The notes under the pieces were generated by a model. The model did no database searches. It was not told where the DNA came from and saw nothing but the letters and a program-made list of their open reading frames with translations. From NCBI RefSeq assembly GCF_932526225.1, contig NC_064035.1, positions 4,589,501 through 4,649,500 of the forward strand: DNA of 60,000 nucleotides, given 5' to 3'. This stretch comes from Nematostella vectensis (Eukaryota > Cnidaria > Anthozoa > Actiniaria > Edwardsiidae). Shown piece by piece: positions 1-26,400 of the stretch (its first letter is position 1; each line of letters begins with the position of its first letter). A program made the position numbers and the translations under genes.

Positions 1-2701
1 ACAATAAGGATCGAACAGCAGGACGCGCTCTGCATGACGGGTACAAAGCCAAAACATCGACACTTCATCCGTAAAGATAGGATATTATATTATCGACCGC
101 CCGCGGGCTTCGCAATTGCGGAGCATTTAACGAGTCCGTTAAGTCGCTATCCGTTTTAAACGATTCGCCGTAGTCAACCTACTGCATCTGGACGAGTTGA
201 CCCGAAAAGAACGCTTTGCACGATTTGCTTCTCGCATTGGCATCATTGATCGTAAAAGCGAGCAACAGGACCCATGTGCGTGTGTCGAAGGCTGGTTTTA
301 ATATCGTGAAACAACGGGGTCTTTGAGACATCCTGCATGGCGTCCCGTCAGGCCGAAAAAAAACAAGTCATTCATGTTATGAGTTGCTCATTTTGTTCGC
401 GAAGATTAACAATGAAGCCACTTAATTAAACTACACCAAGCGAGGATTGACAAAAATAGGACGTTTTGAGGACAGGACTCGAGTCGCTTTGAGGTCTCTA
501 GAACCGATAACTGGTGTATTTGTACCAAGGCCTGTGCTCTTAAAACCACAGGGAATGTGGGCGAGGAACTGTTGCGACAATGATTGACAAAAATATACAT
601 AAGTACTCACTAAGAAATATTCGAGACTTTTACGGAATTCGTTCAACTATGCAGGAATCTCTACAGAAAAGATAATAATAAATATCTCTTATGACCCTCA
701 GTGGGCCATGAAGGGATTGTTATGGCAAAAGCCAAGGATACTTATACATTTCCGAAAATCAAAGACAAATGAACCAGCGAGAAATAATTATTACTCTTAA
801 AATTTAAAAGAGTAAAGCTCAGTTGTTGCTTTTTTGAATAAAAGGCTATTACAGGCCAATGGTGGTACAATGGTAGGCCAATTCATAGCCTCCACCGCAT
901 CAAGGGTTGAGATAGTTAGGCGATATTACAGTGCCAAAAACCGATCTTAAACGGAAACAAAAGCGCGGGGGCTGATTTCCACAGCGTTTAGTGTAATAAA
1001 GAGATCATGGTCCTAAGCAATTTCCTAGTACAAGATTGTTTGAATATAATAAAGAAATGCAAACAACTTCAAGAGTGGATACCAGATACCAGTCGAGTGC
1101 TATCACTTTAGGCAAATCATGGGTTCGCCCCTGACCTGCCACGACAGTGTGCGCAAGAAAGGAAAGTGGCACGAAAAGGCCGTGGCGTACCTTTGCGGTA
1201 CTCAGGGGCGTAGCGACAGTGGACACCCGCTCCCACTCACCCTCCCCAAAAAGATATATAAAAGGTAGAATGAATTGTGTTATGAATTTGTTTCATATTC
1301 ACATTCAAATATTTATTTATATTGTGCAGATCCAGAACATCCGTTCTATTATGGATCAAAATCAAACTGATCGGATACGTACCCGTCACATCTCTAGGCC
1401 CTCATGTATACAACAAAAAAACTTTTGTTTTTCTAAAGTACGCTACGCCCCTACTCTTAGGCACACACTCTACGTTGTGTTACGTGTGAGTAGAAATCCT
1501 ATTATGAGAGTAATGATTAAAACAAAAACGCGAACATCAGTGTTTTATTATATATTAAAATGTCTAAAAAACGTATCACAAAAAACCCTCTCAATGAGAA
1601 AAACAACTATATACATCGCCAAATGTTCTGTCCGTGCCAGGCGCCTCTGGAATAGTGGGATTTGGTATACAACTTAAATTTCTATGGAAAACGCACTCCT
1701 CGGGGTAATAAGCTACGGGCCGGAAAAGCAGGCAAGAAGTTGAAGGACTCCTTTCAAAGTTGCCCAATGATATTTTTTGAATTTTAAAACAGAATCTAGA
1801 TTAAATGTCTCATGAGTGATTATTTCAATGATTGTAGTTCAAGAGAAATTGAAGAGGGAGTTGAGTATTCTCCCAAATGCAATTGGAATTGAAAAGCATT
1901 ACAGGTTACACCCAGAATCGCAAAGTCAATAAAATCAAGACAATCAAGACAACGGCCGAAAGTCCACTTTTGGTTCTTAATAGACGTGCTATTTTGGGAC
2001 AAAACTAAAAATCATAAGCTAGATCACTCTGTTATGTAGGCAAATTCGACAATAAATGTCCGTGGAGATACTGCAAAGGCATAAAAAATCCATTTTTGTT
2101 CTTTCGGAGGTGGTAGATTTTTATGAGAGAACTCCCTCCCCCTCCCCCCCCCCCCCCCGGAAAAATGAGGTCCACTTTTTCGGATTTCGCACCCCCCCAA
2201 GAGAAATCCTGGGTACGGGCTTGCTAGGTGCTATTCCCAAACAAGATGACGGATTTTGGGTTCTGGGAGGTTGCAGAACAATGATTTTTGCTATAACTTA
2301 AAATCAGTCACACACATTTGAACAATACTAACTACATCCCCTCAGGCCTTCCTGAACATAAGACTGCTCTGGTATTTGGAAAGTGGGGAATGGAACCATG
2401 GGCGCAGCAGACGCTCTCGCGGAACTTTGATTGACTTGCTGTTGACCATGGCTGAGGGCTCTACGTTATTTAGACGTTCTATATAAAAGAATACATGGGG
2501 TTAAAATCCAATAAATCTAACGCATGAGTCCCTAAAATTCCAGGTGCAATAGCACAGATCATTAAACTATAAATACAGCACCTTCACACAAAGGTTTAAA
2601 AGGTTTCCCCATAAAATATAATTCTTCTTTATTTTAGTATCAGGCCATCAGGTAACACTTATCAGGAGATCTCAGTAATATAGTGAGTCAACCTGAGAAT
2701 G
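1..2701. other. No recognisable gene; unique-looking AT-rich DNA
   Basis: I see no conserved coding segment here on either strand. The open frames are short and none resembles a known family. A TATA-like string (tatataaaagg) lies near 1254 and a C-run interrupts 2146-2158. The stretch around 2195-2225 contains a string (aatcctgggtacggg) whose inverted form recurs near 6128, suggesting ends of an interspersed repeat. The downstream part of the GTDC1 transcript should end before about 6.2 kb, so this segment is probably intergenic. Confidence 0.5.
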
Positions 2702-2845
2702 CAGGGCCGTAGCAGCTGTAGCCGTAGCAATATTTTAAAAAATTATAAGGAAATGACCAGTAGCGCTTGGCTGTGCCCCCCCCCAATATTTTCTTAATGT
2801 TCCTTTATTGTGTTCCCCCAATCTTACGTGGCCTGCTATGGCTCT
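2702..2845. mobile_element. Short foldback element (MITE), family A, copy 1
   Basis: The ends are inverted repeats: agggccgtagcag at the left and a reverse-complement form (cctgctatggct) at the right. The interior has the phrase aattataaggaaatgaccag. Two other copies of the same family occur at 41192-41346 and 46115-46214, so this is an interspersed non-autonomous element rather than a chance palindrome. This copy is the most diverged of the three. No transposase is encoded. Confidence 0.6.
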
Positions 2846-5180
2846 GAAATGCCTTATTCTAAATCACAGCAAGACCATTGGCACTTACCATTTTAAATTC
2901 ACAGTAAGAAACAGAAATCTAGGTACTGTAGAGCTGACAGTTTTAAGCACCTTGTGTACTCCTACTTTTTATGCTTACAAATTAAAAACCATAGTTGAAT
3001 AATGGAGATTCATATTGCATGTTGACCATAAGGTACCGCCACACTGTAATGATGCCAACATTTGGGAATCCCCATAAGAGGACATATTTTTTTTCTGAGT
3101 TCAGTTACAATGATAATAATATACCTCTATGGCAGAGATAAATGCTTCTGTCATGAGGCCCATCTTGGTAGTCTGACAACCTTGTGTTCTGGTGGAGAAG
3201 AGAGATTCATTAACAAGATACCAGATTCCAGATCTAAATAAATTTTTAAATATTTCATAGTCTGAGACAGGTTAAAGGCATATTGTGTTGGGTTGGGCCA
3301 GAGTTTCTGATCCAACTTGAATAACCACAAGACAAAAACAACTCGGACTAAACCATATCTATTCACATTATAATGAGAATACTGATACATATATAACGAG
3401 AAACTGGATAAAATTAGATAGGCATACCTCTAATATGAGAGTTCTGTTCTTCATGTCTCGGGTCCATTCTGGTACGTACCTCTGTGGTATCTGAGGGTGG
3501 TAGCGTGACCACACAGGGATACTTTGGTACAGAAAGAAATAATGATACAACATGTGAGGCAGAAATAATGGATCAACATACAAGAGTTTAATATTATACA
3601 AAGACAACAAAATTTAATAAACTGCAAATATAAAAATGAGGGAAATCAAATTAAAAAAAATTAACTTTGGTTTATTGTTGCTGATGTCAATGCCCATCTT
3701 GTTTCCACAACCAGGGAAGGGGGGGGGGGGTGGGGGTGGTACTCAGCCTATATTTGGGTATAGAGGTGCAGCTGGGGGTTTTGCAACCCGACCCGACCCA
3801 TACACTGTTTAGGACAACACCCTCAATTTAAGGACCCTGTTTAAGTTATTTAAACATAATGCTAGTACTTCTTCACCCAGTATTTTATATCTTCACTGAA
3901 CTGACAATGCTTCGGTTAAACTATGAGACACAATCACGGAGCATTTCAATTGTTCTGTTGGAGTTGCAAGGATGTATGATGAGTCCGACACTCTTTAATC
4001 TTAGGTGGGGGTGCATGTTTCAAGAGCTATATCCGGCACAATTATATTTGAATTATGTTCCCTGTTATGTGCCTAACTTTTAATTGACAGACATCTAATT
4101 GTTCATGTGCTCAATCCAAACAATTAGATTCGGCGCGGCAAAAGTGCGAGTTACTGTCATAAAGACACCTGCCTTCTGCCTCACGCTTACAAAACAAAAA
4201 TTCTAGCGTACGTAACGTATACGTAATTATTTTTAACACTTAAAAAAAAAAACCCAAAGTAAAGATTAGGGGTTTGTTTTCAAATCCTCGTCCTTATAGT
4301 CCTATCATCTGTAATCTGGATACAGTTATATTGCCTTCCCCCTTCCTTAAGATCTCGTCTCTAAACAAACATAAAACCCTAAAAAACTATTTTGAACGAG
4401 AAACAACGACAAAATACAGTCCCTGAGGGAGTTAAAAGATAACAAGGGCGAGATTCTAAAAAGCTAGACCAAGGAAGTGCACTTCCCTTGGTTAGACACG
4501 TTTGTGAAATCTCTACTCTAACTTTAAATACATCTTTCGTAATTTTTAAAATCATAGTCACAAAATAAGTATCGATGATGAGCACCTAAAAAACTAGCAT
4601 AATAGTCGGACCATACCTTGTTATTTTTCCAGAATCCATAGTTTAAGCTTTTGTATTGCAATCGTTCGGCGTCGGTAACCAAGCACTTACTCCATCGGCG
4701 CTCGGCATAAAAAACACACAACAGAGCGTGACGCGGGGAGACTGGGCCGAGTGAAAGCCAACCAACCACTACCAGTTACAGGTTCGAAAATTGAGTTATA
4801 ATATAATGGTATCTTTTTGTTTTACTTTTTCGGTTCCTTTTACAAAATCAATAAGTAGCCCTAAAATAGCATAGCAGTTTAGGTTTTTACAGGTAACATG
4901 AGTAAAACTCGGGTTCTCCTACATTTTATTTATAGTAAGAATTGTAAAGCGCTCTATGAGAGCTAGTAAGTAGTTCATGGCGCTATACAAGTAATTTTTA
5001 TTTTTTTATCATTTCCAGAAGTACCCTGATTTTACGCCCCACTTCCAATTATTATTAGCACGAGTCTAAAAATCAAGCTCAAGAACCGGAACCATTCATC
5101 CTAATAACAAGGCGGTGGTCTACGAAACAACATAGGGTGGGTTCCAGAGCAGTAATCTGACTTCAGCAGTCTAAAGCCCC
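2846..5180. other. No recognisable gene
   Basis: Only short, unsupported open frames occur here. A G-rich run lies near 3719-3735. A small GC-richer patch at 4690-4790 contains an ATG followed by a donor-like GTAAGT on the minus strand, but no second exon could be found, so no gene is called. Confidence 0.45.
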
Positions 5181-5710
5181 GTGCAAACTGCGCCAGGCTG
5201 GCGAGACGCTGGGCGAGATGTTGGCCCAGCAATACTGGCGCAGTTTGAACACCGTGTTGGGGAGGTGCTGACTGGTGCTGGCAAGTGTTGGCGAAATTTT
5301 GATTGAGTTCAAACTTTTGGCCAACTGTTTGCCAGCGTCTCCTTTGTCTCGTGGTCATTCGAGCCGATCACAGCTTTGCTGTTGCAGCAATGCTGGGCCC
5401 ATTTGCATCGCTTTCAAAATCAAAGAAAACATCGCAATTTTTTGGACGTGAAAAGGATGTATGACTGAAATGTATCATGCATAACACCATCCCACGTACT
5501 ACTTTCTAATTATCAGATTAAATTCATTGTTTTTTTTTTCAGGGGACCAATAGACCCGAATCCAACCGGAATCCAGCGGACTCTTGGGCTGCCTTTTAAA
5601 AAACACAAGAAAAATGATGGAGTCTTGGGTTGCCTTTGGTTATGCATCAAAGGCCAGTGACGCGTGAACTTATTACCAACATGCTCGCCATGTGTTGGGG
5701 CAGTTTGCAC
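5181..5710. mobile_element. Foldback/hairpin repeat, possible MITE
   Basis: The motif gtgcaaactgcgccag at 5181 is matched in reverse complement, with one mismatch, by ctggcgcagtttgaac at 5237-5252. A third inverted copy (cagtttgcac) ends at 5710. The outer pair could be terminal inverted repeats of a ~530-bp element and the inner pair an internal hairpin. No target-site duplication could be defined, so the boundaries are tentative. Confidence 0.35.
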
Positions 5711-6257
5711 ACCGGCTTAGCACTGGCCCTACTTTTTCTTTCTTCTGACAAAGGTGTCAACCAGAATCGAATTGATTCAGCGGTTATCTTAGTTCAGGAC
5801 GTCTTTGGGCGTTTCTAACTCCGGTTTTCAGAAAATGTAATATTGTTCTACGAGGAAGATGTTGCATGAACGAAAACTTCGGATACTCTTCCATACGTAT
5901 TTACTTCACTAGCACTGGCTGCTGTACTAAAAGGTCTTGAAGAATTGTTTGATTATGGTTCAATCTCGCCTTGGATTCTAGAAGGGAGAGGGAGAGAGAG
6001 AGCGACGTAGTAGCTGTAGTAATAGACCCCCTCGCTAGAAGTTACGATGGCTAAGCAATGGTTATCCAAATGTCATTCCTCCTTTTTCCTACATTTTCAA
6101 CAGTTATTGTGAACTGTTCCATTAAACCAGGCGCGTACCCAGGATTGGCAGATGGGGGGAGTGCGCAGTCACAGGTATCATAAGGAAAAAGCATTGCATT
6201 TGAAGATTTAAAAAGAAATGACCCACTTATTGTCCGTCAAGGGGTGGGTTAGATGAG

Positions 6258-6420
6258 CTTATAAATGCGCACGACTTGTGTCACTACAGACGTCCTTGAT
6301 GCACACAGCGTGTCATTACACGGTCTTGTGAATGCACACGGCGTGTAATTACACGGTGCTATAGATACACACGACATGTCATTACACGGTGCTATAGATG
6401 CACACGCTGTGACATTATTT
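6258..6420. repeat. Short minisatellite (~33-bp unit) downstream of GTDC1
   Basis: About four imperfect units share the phrases gcacacggcgtg and attacacggtgctata. The array lies just past the GTDC1 stop codon, so it is probably in the 3' UTR or immediately after it. Unit-to-unit divergence suggests an old array. Confidence 0.6.
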
Positions 6421-6506
6421 GGATCATTAAAAGGTAGGCTTGGGATGGCTTGAGGAGGCAGCTTACCCGATAAAACGGGATGGAGCAGGTGAAGGATTGC
6501 CACTAC

Positions 6507-19252
<12,746 letters not shown>

Positions 19253-20475
19253 TTTGAAAATCTTTAAAAAAAAAAAATAGCGCGTAGGTCAGCGGCACAG
19301 GCATGCGCACTTACACCTTCAATTTTGAAGGTCTTAAATTCAGGCGCGAACAAAGATGGCGGCGTGCTGCTTACATCACATTGGACAACCAAAACATACT
19401 CGATATTTGAAGTGAGCCATGGATTGATAATACATACAGTCGCACTATACACTGAGGTAGATTTTGTTGTTGTTTTCAATTCGATTGGATCTTGTTTTTC
19501 TTATGTATCTACTAATACAAGAAAGCAAACAAGTCGAAAAGCAAGTGCAAAGCTTTTGCGTTTGTCTCCGTTTTTCTCACGGTTATTATTCTTGGTTGTT
19601 TTAATGTATCGGTTAACGGAACTTCTTTATATTATTTAATAATGAAATGTTTGTGAGATTATGCATGCATTATGCATTGTTGTAGCACGATGCATGCTTA
19701 TACTAATCTGTAATGGTGTAATGTAACGTATAAAGAACGTGACGTTAAGATTGAGAGTCGATAAACGGCCTTGGAAAGTCTTTAAAAGCAGAGTAACCAG
19801 AAGCGGATCTAGGGGGAGCCTTTAGGGGGCTTAACCCCCCCCCCCCCCCCCCCCCCCCCCGGGCTGCCAGAAAGCCATATATAGATTTAATAGCCCCAAA
19901 AAACACCATAGCATTGTAGCTAAATATATTTATGACTGCTTTTTAATAAGACAGTCTTATTTATAAATATTAAAGAATAATGGCCTATGTACTTCTTTGT
20001 TCACGCCACTCTAATAAATCTGTCTGTATAACAAAAAAAATACCCCTTCCCCCTCTTTCACTGAGCCACCCCACCCCCCCTTTAGCAAAAAGCTAGATCC
20101 GCCCCTGGTAACCATGATATTTCTATGCATCACAGGAGCATATACTATGTATACTTAAATCACATTTTATTAGAAGTATTTTTTCATACAATTGACTTGG
20201 AAAACTCATACAATTACCCAGTTAGAGTTAAGTTACCTCACTACAACATTTTATATTTGGCCTGTGGAAGTTGATTACTTTGTTCAAGTCAGCGACCTCA
20301 TCTAATTTTTGCTCTGCATCAAAAAAGTTAATCTCCTCCTTAGCTTAATACAGTAACTGCAGTGAAACTTGATAAATATCCATCATCTGAATCTTACTGC
20401 GGGCTGATGATGGTGTTCTGTTGCCCTTGATCCTGTTATGCTTACCAGAACTTCTCTCTGTCCAGAATCTAGATC
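19253..20475. promoter_or_regulatory. Shared head-to-head promoter region of GTDC1 and TRRAP
   Basis: Only 1.2 kb separates the GTDC1 ATG (minus) from the TRRAP ATG (plus). AAGATGGCGGC at 19353-19363 matches the YY1 consensus on the plus strand. On the minus strand AAAATGGCGGA overlaps the GTDC1 initiator ATG itself, so one site may serve as both YY1 element and start codon. An NRF1-like gcatgcgcac occurs at 19301-19310. The TRRAP ATG follows a strong acceptor (ctgtccag, ending 20465), so TRRAP very likely has an upstream non-coding first exon in this region. That exon was not located. Confidence 0.6.
19799..20107. mobile_element. MITE in the GTDC1-TRRAP intergenic region
   Basis: The ends agaagcggatctag and ctagatccgcccctg are inverted repeats, and gtaacc flanks both sides (19793-19798 and 20108-20113) as a probable 6-bp target duplication. 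The interior has a run of about 24 C near 19837-19860. It probably lies in the first TRRAP intron or promoter. Confidence 0.65.
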
Positions 20476-23400
20476 ATGGCAGCTGTTGCCACCCCTTCGC
20501 CACCACCCACTCAAGAGAATGCAGCAAGCATCATCAAGAAGTTTACTTCCTATACAAACTTCCTCACTGATGCTGCAATTCGTAAGTAAACAACAAGGTC
20601 ATATGAAGACAGCAGGATCCTTGTATTCTGTATTGACTTCCCCCATCAAAAGCCCTAATATTGTTAAGGCAAGATATGATTCTGCCTTATTCAGTGAATT
20701 GTTTCTGATCCTTTTTGTGCTAGACTTCAATGACATTTAGAAAGGTTACAGTTGATATTTTGAATGCTCTTGAAATTGAATTCCCTGCCTTAATTGCTTG
20801 TAAGCTACACTAACTCCTACATATGTTTTTGTATTGGGTTAAGCTTTTTTTTCTATTCCTACTACTAAGTAATAAAACTCTTATTTTCTTTTTGTCAGCT
20901 GATGAAAGTAAACTCAAAGCAGCCCAAGAAATCAGTGAAAATTTTGAGGTTTGTACATACATATTCTTGCTTCCTTACACCTTGTCTCACGATACACAAT
21001 AAATACATTTTCTTTAGCTGTGTCTGGTTTGCCATCTAAAGAAATCTTTTTGTTGCATCTTGAAAAAATCAATCATCAAATACACCCTATTGCATAGCAA
21101 CATAGCAAACCAGCATCAAAGTGTGGAAAGTAGATTTTTGTAATGTTAGCTCAGGTGACAGTGGGCCTTTTGTCATAGCAAAAGATAAAGGGCTAATGAC
21201 AAATAACTAATGCTTGAAACATCTGTGCAACTACTGTTTCTCACAGGTGAACAACAAACTTTTTCAACCTTTTGTTGATTTCTAGCTATATTAAAATTTT
21301 TCAATTTTCCATTGTTTTCTTACCACATTAATTTTTCATATAGTGCAAAGCTTTCTTTCCTTAATTAAATATACACAACTCAAATTAAAAGTCACTCAAA
21401 GCTCAGGGAATAAGGGAGTTGGGGGTTGATGATGGTGTTCCTCCAGGGGTGCATTAGAGCCACAATCAGCTATTTTATAATATTATTAACAGACTATAAT
21501 ACAGTCTTCCTCCTACCCCTCCTTCCTTGAACATGCCATTCCCAAGTTCCTGCAGTACCTAAGAGATGGAGAACCACAGTTTGTGGCTGAGTGCACAGTC
21601 CAGGTAAATACTCAAAATATGTTTGAACATAATTAAAGCAGAAACAATTTAGCAATCATTAGGCTATAGGCTTGATAAATTTGCTTGACCTTGGCTTGAT
21701 TTCTGTTTATTTTTGGGGGTACTTCTATAATTTAAAACTTTGAGTATATTTGCACATTTACAGTTGTAACATAATAACTCTCTATTTTTTCTTATGATGA
21801 GAGGTAAAATACACCCCATTTTGGTAAATATCCCTTTCAAAATCCATGGTAGACTCTAAAGAATATAAATGACTTTTGAGTTGAGGGTTTTTCCCTGTCA
21901 GAAGCTGGTTTTATCACAGTCTTGGTTAAAACGTGCACTTTGCCCCTACAGTTGTCTGTTTGAGCTGAACAACTCCCTTTTTTTCAGCAATTGCGTAAGC
22001 TTTTACTGGAGATCCTCCACAGGGTACCCACCAATGAACATTTGAGAGCACATTATAAGGTAAGGCCCAAAGAAGCTGTGGACTAGTTTGAAACTCCTGT
22101 GTTTTTTGTAATATTTTTGCTATTTTACTTTCAGTCTATTCTATATCTTGTGTTTCCCAGTATCATTTTGCTATTTTTTTTCAGTCAATTCTTTCTCTCA
22201 TGTTTCATCTACTTGAGGTAGGTGTTCATAGTTGCCATTATTAAGGTAACTTGTGGGCTTTTTGAGAAAACTTACCCAATGACGATGGCAGCAGGGAGAG
22301 CATGACCCAAAAAAAATGCTTTTATGCTAAGAGCTAAATTCCTAAAGAATTGAAAGTTTAAGACCTTGTTTCTGTTTCTGGATGTTTTCATCCTTGCATC
22401 ATCTGCTGTTACTGTCACCATCACTGATCTATTTGCGTAAGGCCCCTATTAATCTACAGTAGGATGGTTGCGTTAAGGATATCATCAAAAGTCAGTTCTC
22501 AATTTTTTTTTTTAATTTTAAGTTAAGAGAAAGCACCTCTAACTACTCTAATGTGCTCCACGGTGAATAAATGCATTTTGTCTTTTGATATTTGAAGGTG
22601 GAATACAGTTTTGCTGCATTGTTTTCTGTTCCTTTTAGATAGAAAATGAAGAAAATGTCTTGGTGTGTCTGCGAATCATTATTGAACTGCACAAACAGTT
22701 CAGACCTCCCCTTCAAACTGAGGTTAGAATCAATAAAAAATCAGGGCTAATTACTGTATATACTGTAAGGGAACCAGAACAATAATATAGTACACATTGT
22801 TTTTTGTTTCAGACATTCATTGCTTTAATACATAGTAATACACCTTAATAAATATAATCCTTTTCAGATCCAGCACTTTCTACAGTATGTGAAGAACATC
22901 TACAAAGAACTACCAGTTAATGTGGTATGCTTGCATAAAAAGCAACAAGTTGGTCTGTTATTACAAAGCACATACCATGATTTTGTATATCTTTTGTTTT
23001 TTATCAGAAGCAACACTTTGAGGTGGTGTCCATTTCAACAACAGGATTCTTGCCGACAGACAGCCAGGGGGGGTCTCTACCAGCTGCTGCAGCTCAGGGA
23101 AGTACCCCTGTTGGTACACATAGTGCTTCCCCCCTGAATGCTGGTGATGGTGGGAGTGGCAAGTCAGCTCAACAGGTATGAAACAAGGGGTTCTGCTAGC
23201 TTGGGCTTTGGTAACCCTCTATCATAAAAAAATCAACTAGGCTAGACCTGCTTGCTTTGATGTGTGACACAGACAGATTTACATCCCGTACTACTAAATA
23301 TTCCTAAGGCAGAGATTTCTCTGAGGTTGGTTGCTGAGTCACATACAGTAGATATTTTGAAAGTAGGCCAGGGATTCCATCGAATGCTTGATGCCTCATA

Positions 23401-26400
23401 TAAGATATATTGAAAGCTGGTTCTTTTTTCCATAGACTAATATCCCAAAGGCAGTGAATTCCCTGAAAGTTCTTGCTGAGCTTCCTATTATAGTGGTGCT
23501 AATGTATCAGGTAAGGTGGATACAGTAGATTCCAGGGAGGGGGCCTCCCATGAAAACAGATGGGAGTGATTGTCGGCAAAGTAAATTTTAACCCTAAGGG
23601 GAAGCACTGGGTGTGGTCAAAATAAAATTTTTACCACTAAGAGATAGCAAATTGGGTGTGGTAAAGGAATCTTTAATCATAACAGATAGCAAGATTGAAA
23701 AACTGCTAAAGTTGTTAAACGCCAACTAAGGAATAGTAGTCAGTCAGAATTTTTTACCCTAAGAGATAGCAGAACCAGATAAATCCTTCAACAACCCTTA
23801 AGGGATAGCAGTTGGTCAAAACTGTTCTGGAGAATTCCCCCCAGGCAGTATATAATGTACTGTAGATGGCTTTATACTGTACATTAGTTCAGCTGCATTG
23901 AAACAGCAGGTCATGAAAATTGATCTAGTCCTAGGTTTTCTTTGAATAAAAAGTATGGATAATCAATTTATCCTTTAAAAAGTGACTTTTTAAAGAGGAT
24001 CAATATAATCTGTAATATGTGACTTCTTGTTTTCAATGGCTTAATGCTTTTTTTTTGTGTGTGATGATTCAGCTCTACAAGCAGAGTGTGTACAGTGTTG
24101 TGGCAGATTTTATACCTCTTGTCATGAACACAATAGTGCTACAGCCTTCTCTTAATGCCAGGTTTGTTTACTCCATTAATAACAGATACTAGGTATATTC
24201 CCTTAATGCCAGGTATGTTTACTCCAGTAATACCAGATACTAGGTATATGCCTTTAATGCCAGGTATGCGTACTCCCTTAATGCCAGATACTAGGTATAC
24301 TCCATTTATGACAGGTATGTGTACTCCATGAATACCAGATAGGTATACACCTATTTCAAATAGGGTTGTCAGTGCAAAACAGCAAATGGCAATAATCAAA
24401 AAAGAACATGGAACTCGTCAAATTTCTACTAAATGTAGAAAAATGTGGATAATTTCTGCGATTATATTACTTATCATTCTTACAAATAATTATACCCATA
24501 AGTAGTGAATGGTCTTAGAACTGCCATTTGCCATTTGCACTGACAAGGTTTATTGAAATAGAGGTATATTCCCTTAATGCCAGATAGGTATATTCCCTTA
24601 ATGCCAGATAGGTATATTCCCTTAAGGATACCATAGACCCAAGCGGTAATTACCCGCTCGTCCCGGCAAAATCGCTCGCGCTCGCGTCGGATTAAAGCAA
24701 ATGCCAACAAACTATATATCAATTTAAAGCTTAATGATTGTACTTTCCTCCTAAAATAATCATCTTTTATATGCGCTTAATTTTGAGTGCTTTTGCCTGG
24801 TCCGAAGTGCGAAATCGACCACTTTTAAATATGCGAATTATTTATACACACCAAAAGCGCGTAACCTCCCGGTTTATATCCTGCTTTATATCTTTCGTCA
24901 TGTACTGAACTGACAAACCGTGTCTCCATTTGACGTCACACAGCCTCGTTGATTAATAATGAAGGGTCAAAGTTAGGCGGGGAATAATTTTGCTTCTTTG
25001 GCTATAACGCGCTAATTAAGTCCGTAGCAAAAAAAGCTACAAGGCATGTTCTAAGTTGTGAGGCAATTTTATTGGCAATGTTTCACAAAAAATTGCGACT
25101 TCAATCCACTCGTTTTACCTCCAAGAATAACAGCCGATTCCAAGCTACGAACAAGCTTCGAAACCATTGCCTGGGCTACCTGTGTTCTAATTAGAGGGAA
25201 AAGCCGTAAAACTAAGTTCCCCAGATTTTGATCGCGGGACTTTGAGCTAAGTAAACAGGATTATGGGGTTATTGACGCCTTCTAGAATAACGATACACTC
25301 GTTCAAATTCGGTTTTTCTTGAATATCTGGCGGAGTATTTAAGATTTTGGTGGTATTTTTTGCTAACATCTAGAGTGTGCCTATTATCATCGAATGGCCT
25401 AATAAAAAGATTTCACTTGAAATGAAGCAATTTGGGCCTACGGTATCGTTAATGCCAGATAGGTAGATTCCCTTATTGCAAGAAAGGTACATTCCCTTAA
25501 TGCCGGATAGGTGTAACAGCTCTCCCTCAATGCCAGGTAGGTTGCTGGAAGATTAGTATCTTTCCAGAGAAGTTTAATTTTTTTGGTACTTGCTTTGCAT
25601 TTTTCAAAGATGTTAAGAGTAGGCTTATAAATCAGGTTCCTGTCTAACATAGCTAATCAGTACATACACGTAGGTCATTATCTTATGCAAGATAGTTATT
25701 TGTTTTTAATGTTTATTTTCATAGAAAATCACCCACATTCAACAAAGAGGTTTATGTGGATTTCGTTGCTGCTCAGATCAAGACATTGTCCTTTTTGGCA
25801 TACATTATCAGGATTTACCAGGTAGGTTATCCAGGCATTCATTATTATGATTTGTGAGGAGCATGTAGGTCTTTTTTGACATTTATTATCAGGATTTACC
25901 AGGAAGGTCTTTCCTGGCATTCATCATCTTGATTCATCAATGGTAGATTAGTGAGCCTACTTGAATAAAATTAATGTATATTTTGCCGAATGTTGCTCTT
26001 CACTATGAAATAATTAGCTCCAAGGGTGTTATAATGTTTAATGCTTACAAGGAAGAAGAATTGAGCTTAAAAATATTCAAAGCAAGAGTAAGAAATTGCA
26101 TTTTGTCGGCCTAATTGCAATTATGAAGCGAAAATGAATAGAATGAATCACATTTGCAAAGTGCAAAGGTTTGAAACAAATCAGCTCAATAATTTTTTCC
26201 TTGCTGCGCTTCATTGAGAATCTTACATGCTTCTAAAATCAACATTAGTTGCTCTTTCCATTGTAGTGTTACCAATTGATGTAGGATGATAGATAAGGGA
26301 GTAATTGAACAATAAATCATAACAACCACATCTCAAGTTAGGATGGCAATATCATCTATTGAAAAAAAGAAACAATTACTGTAAATGCAATAAAAGAAAT

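Noticed and set aside
1147-1677. 176-codon plus-strand frame with a TATA-like box at 1254
   Set aside because: No recognisable family, and the TATA-like string lies inside the frame; composition looks like intergenic or repeat DNA.
4690-4770. Possible first exon of a minus-strand gene (ATG CCG AGC... before GTAAGT)
   Set aside because: Only six codons, no second exon and no conserved peptide found.
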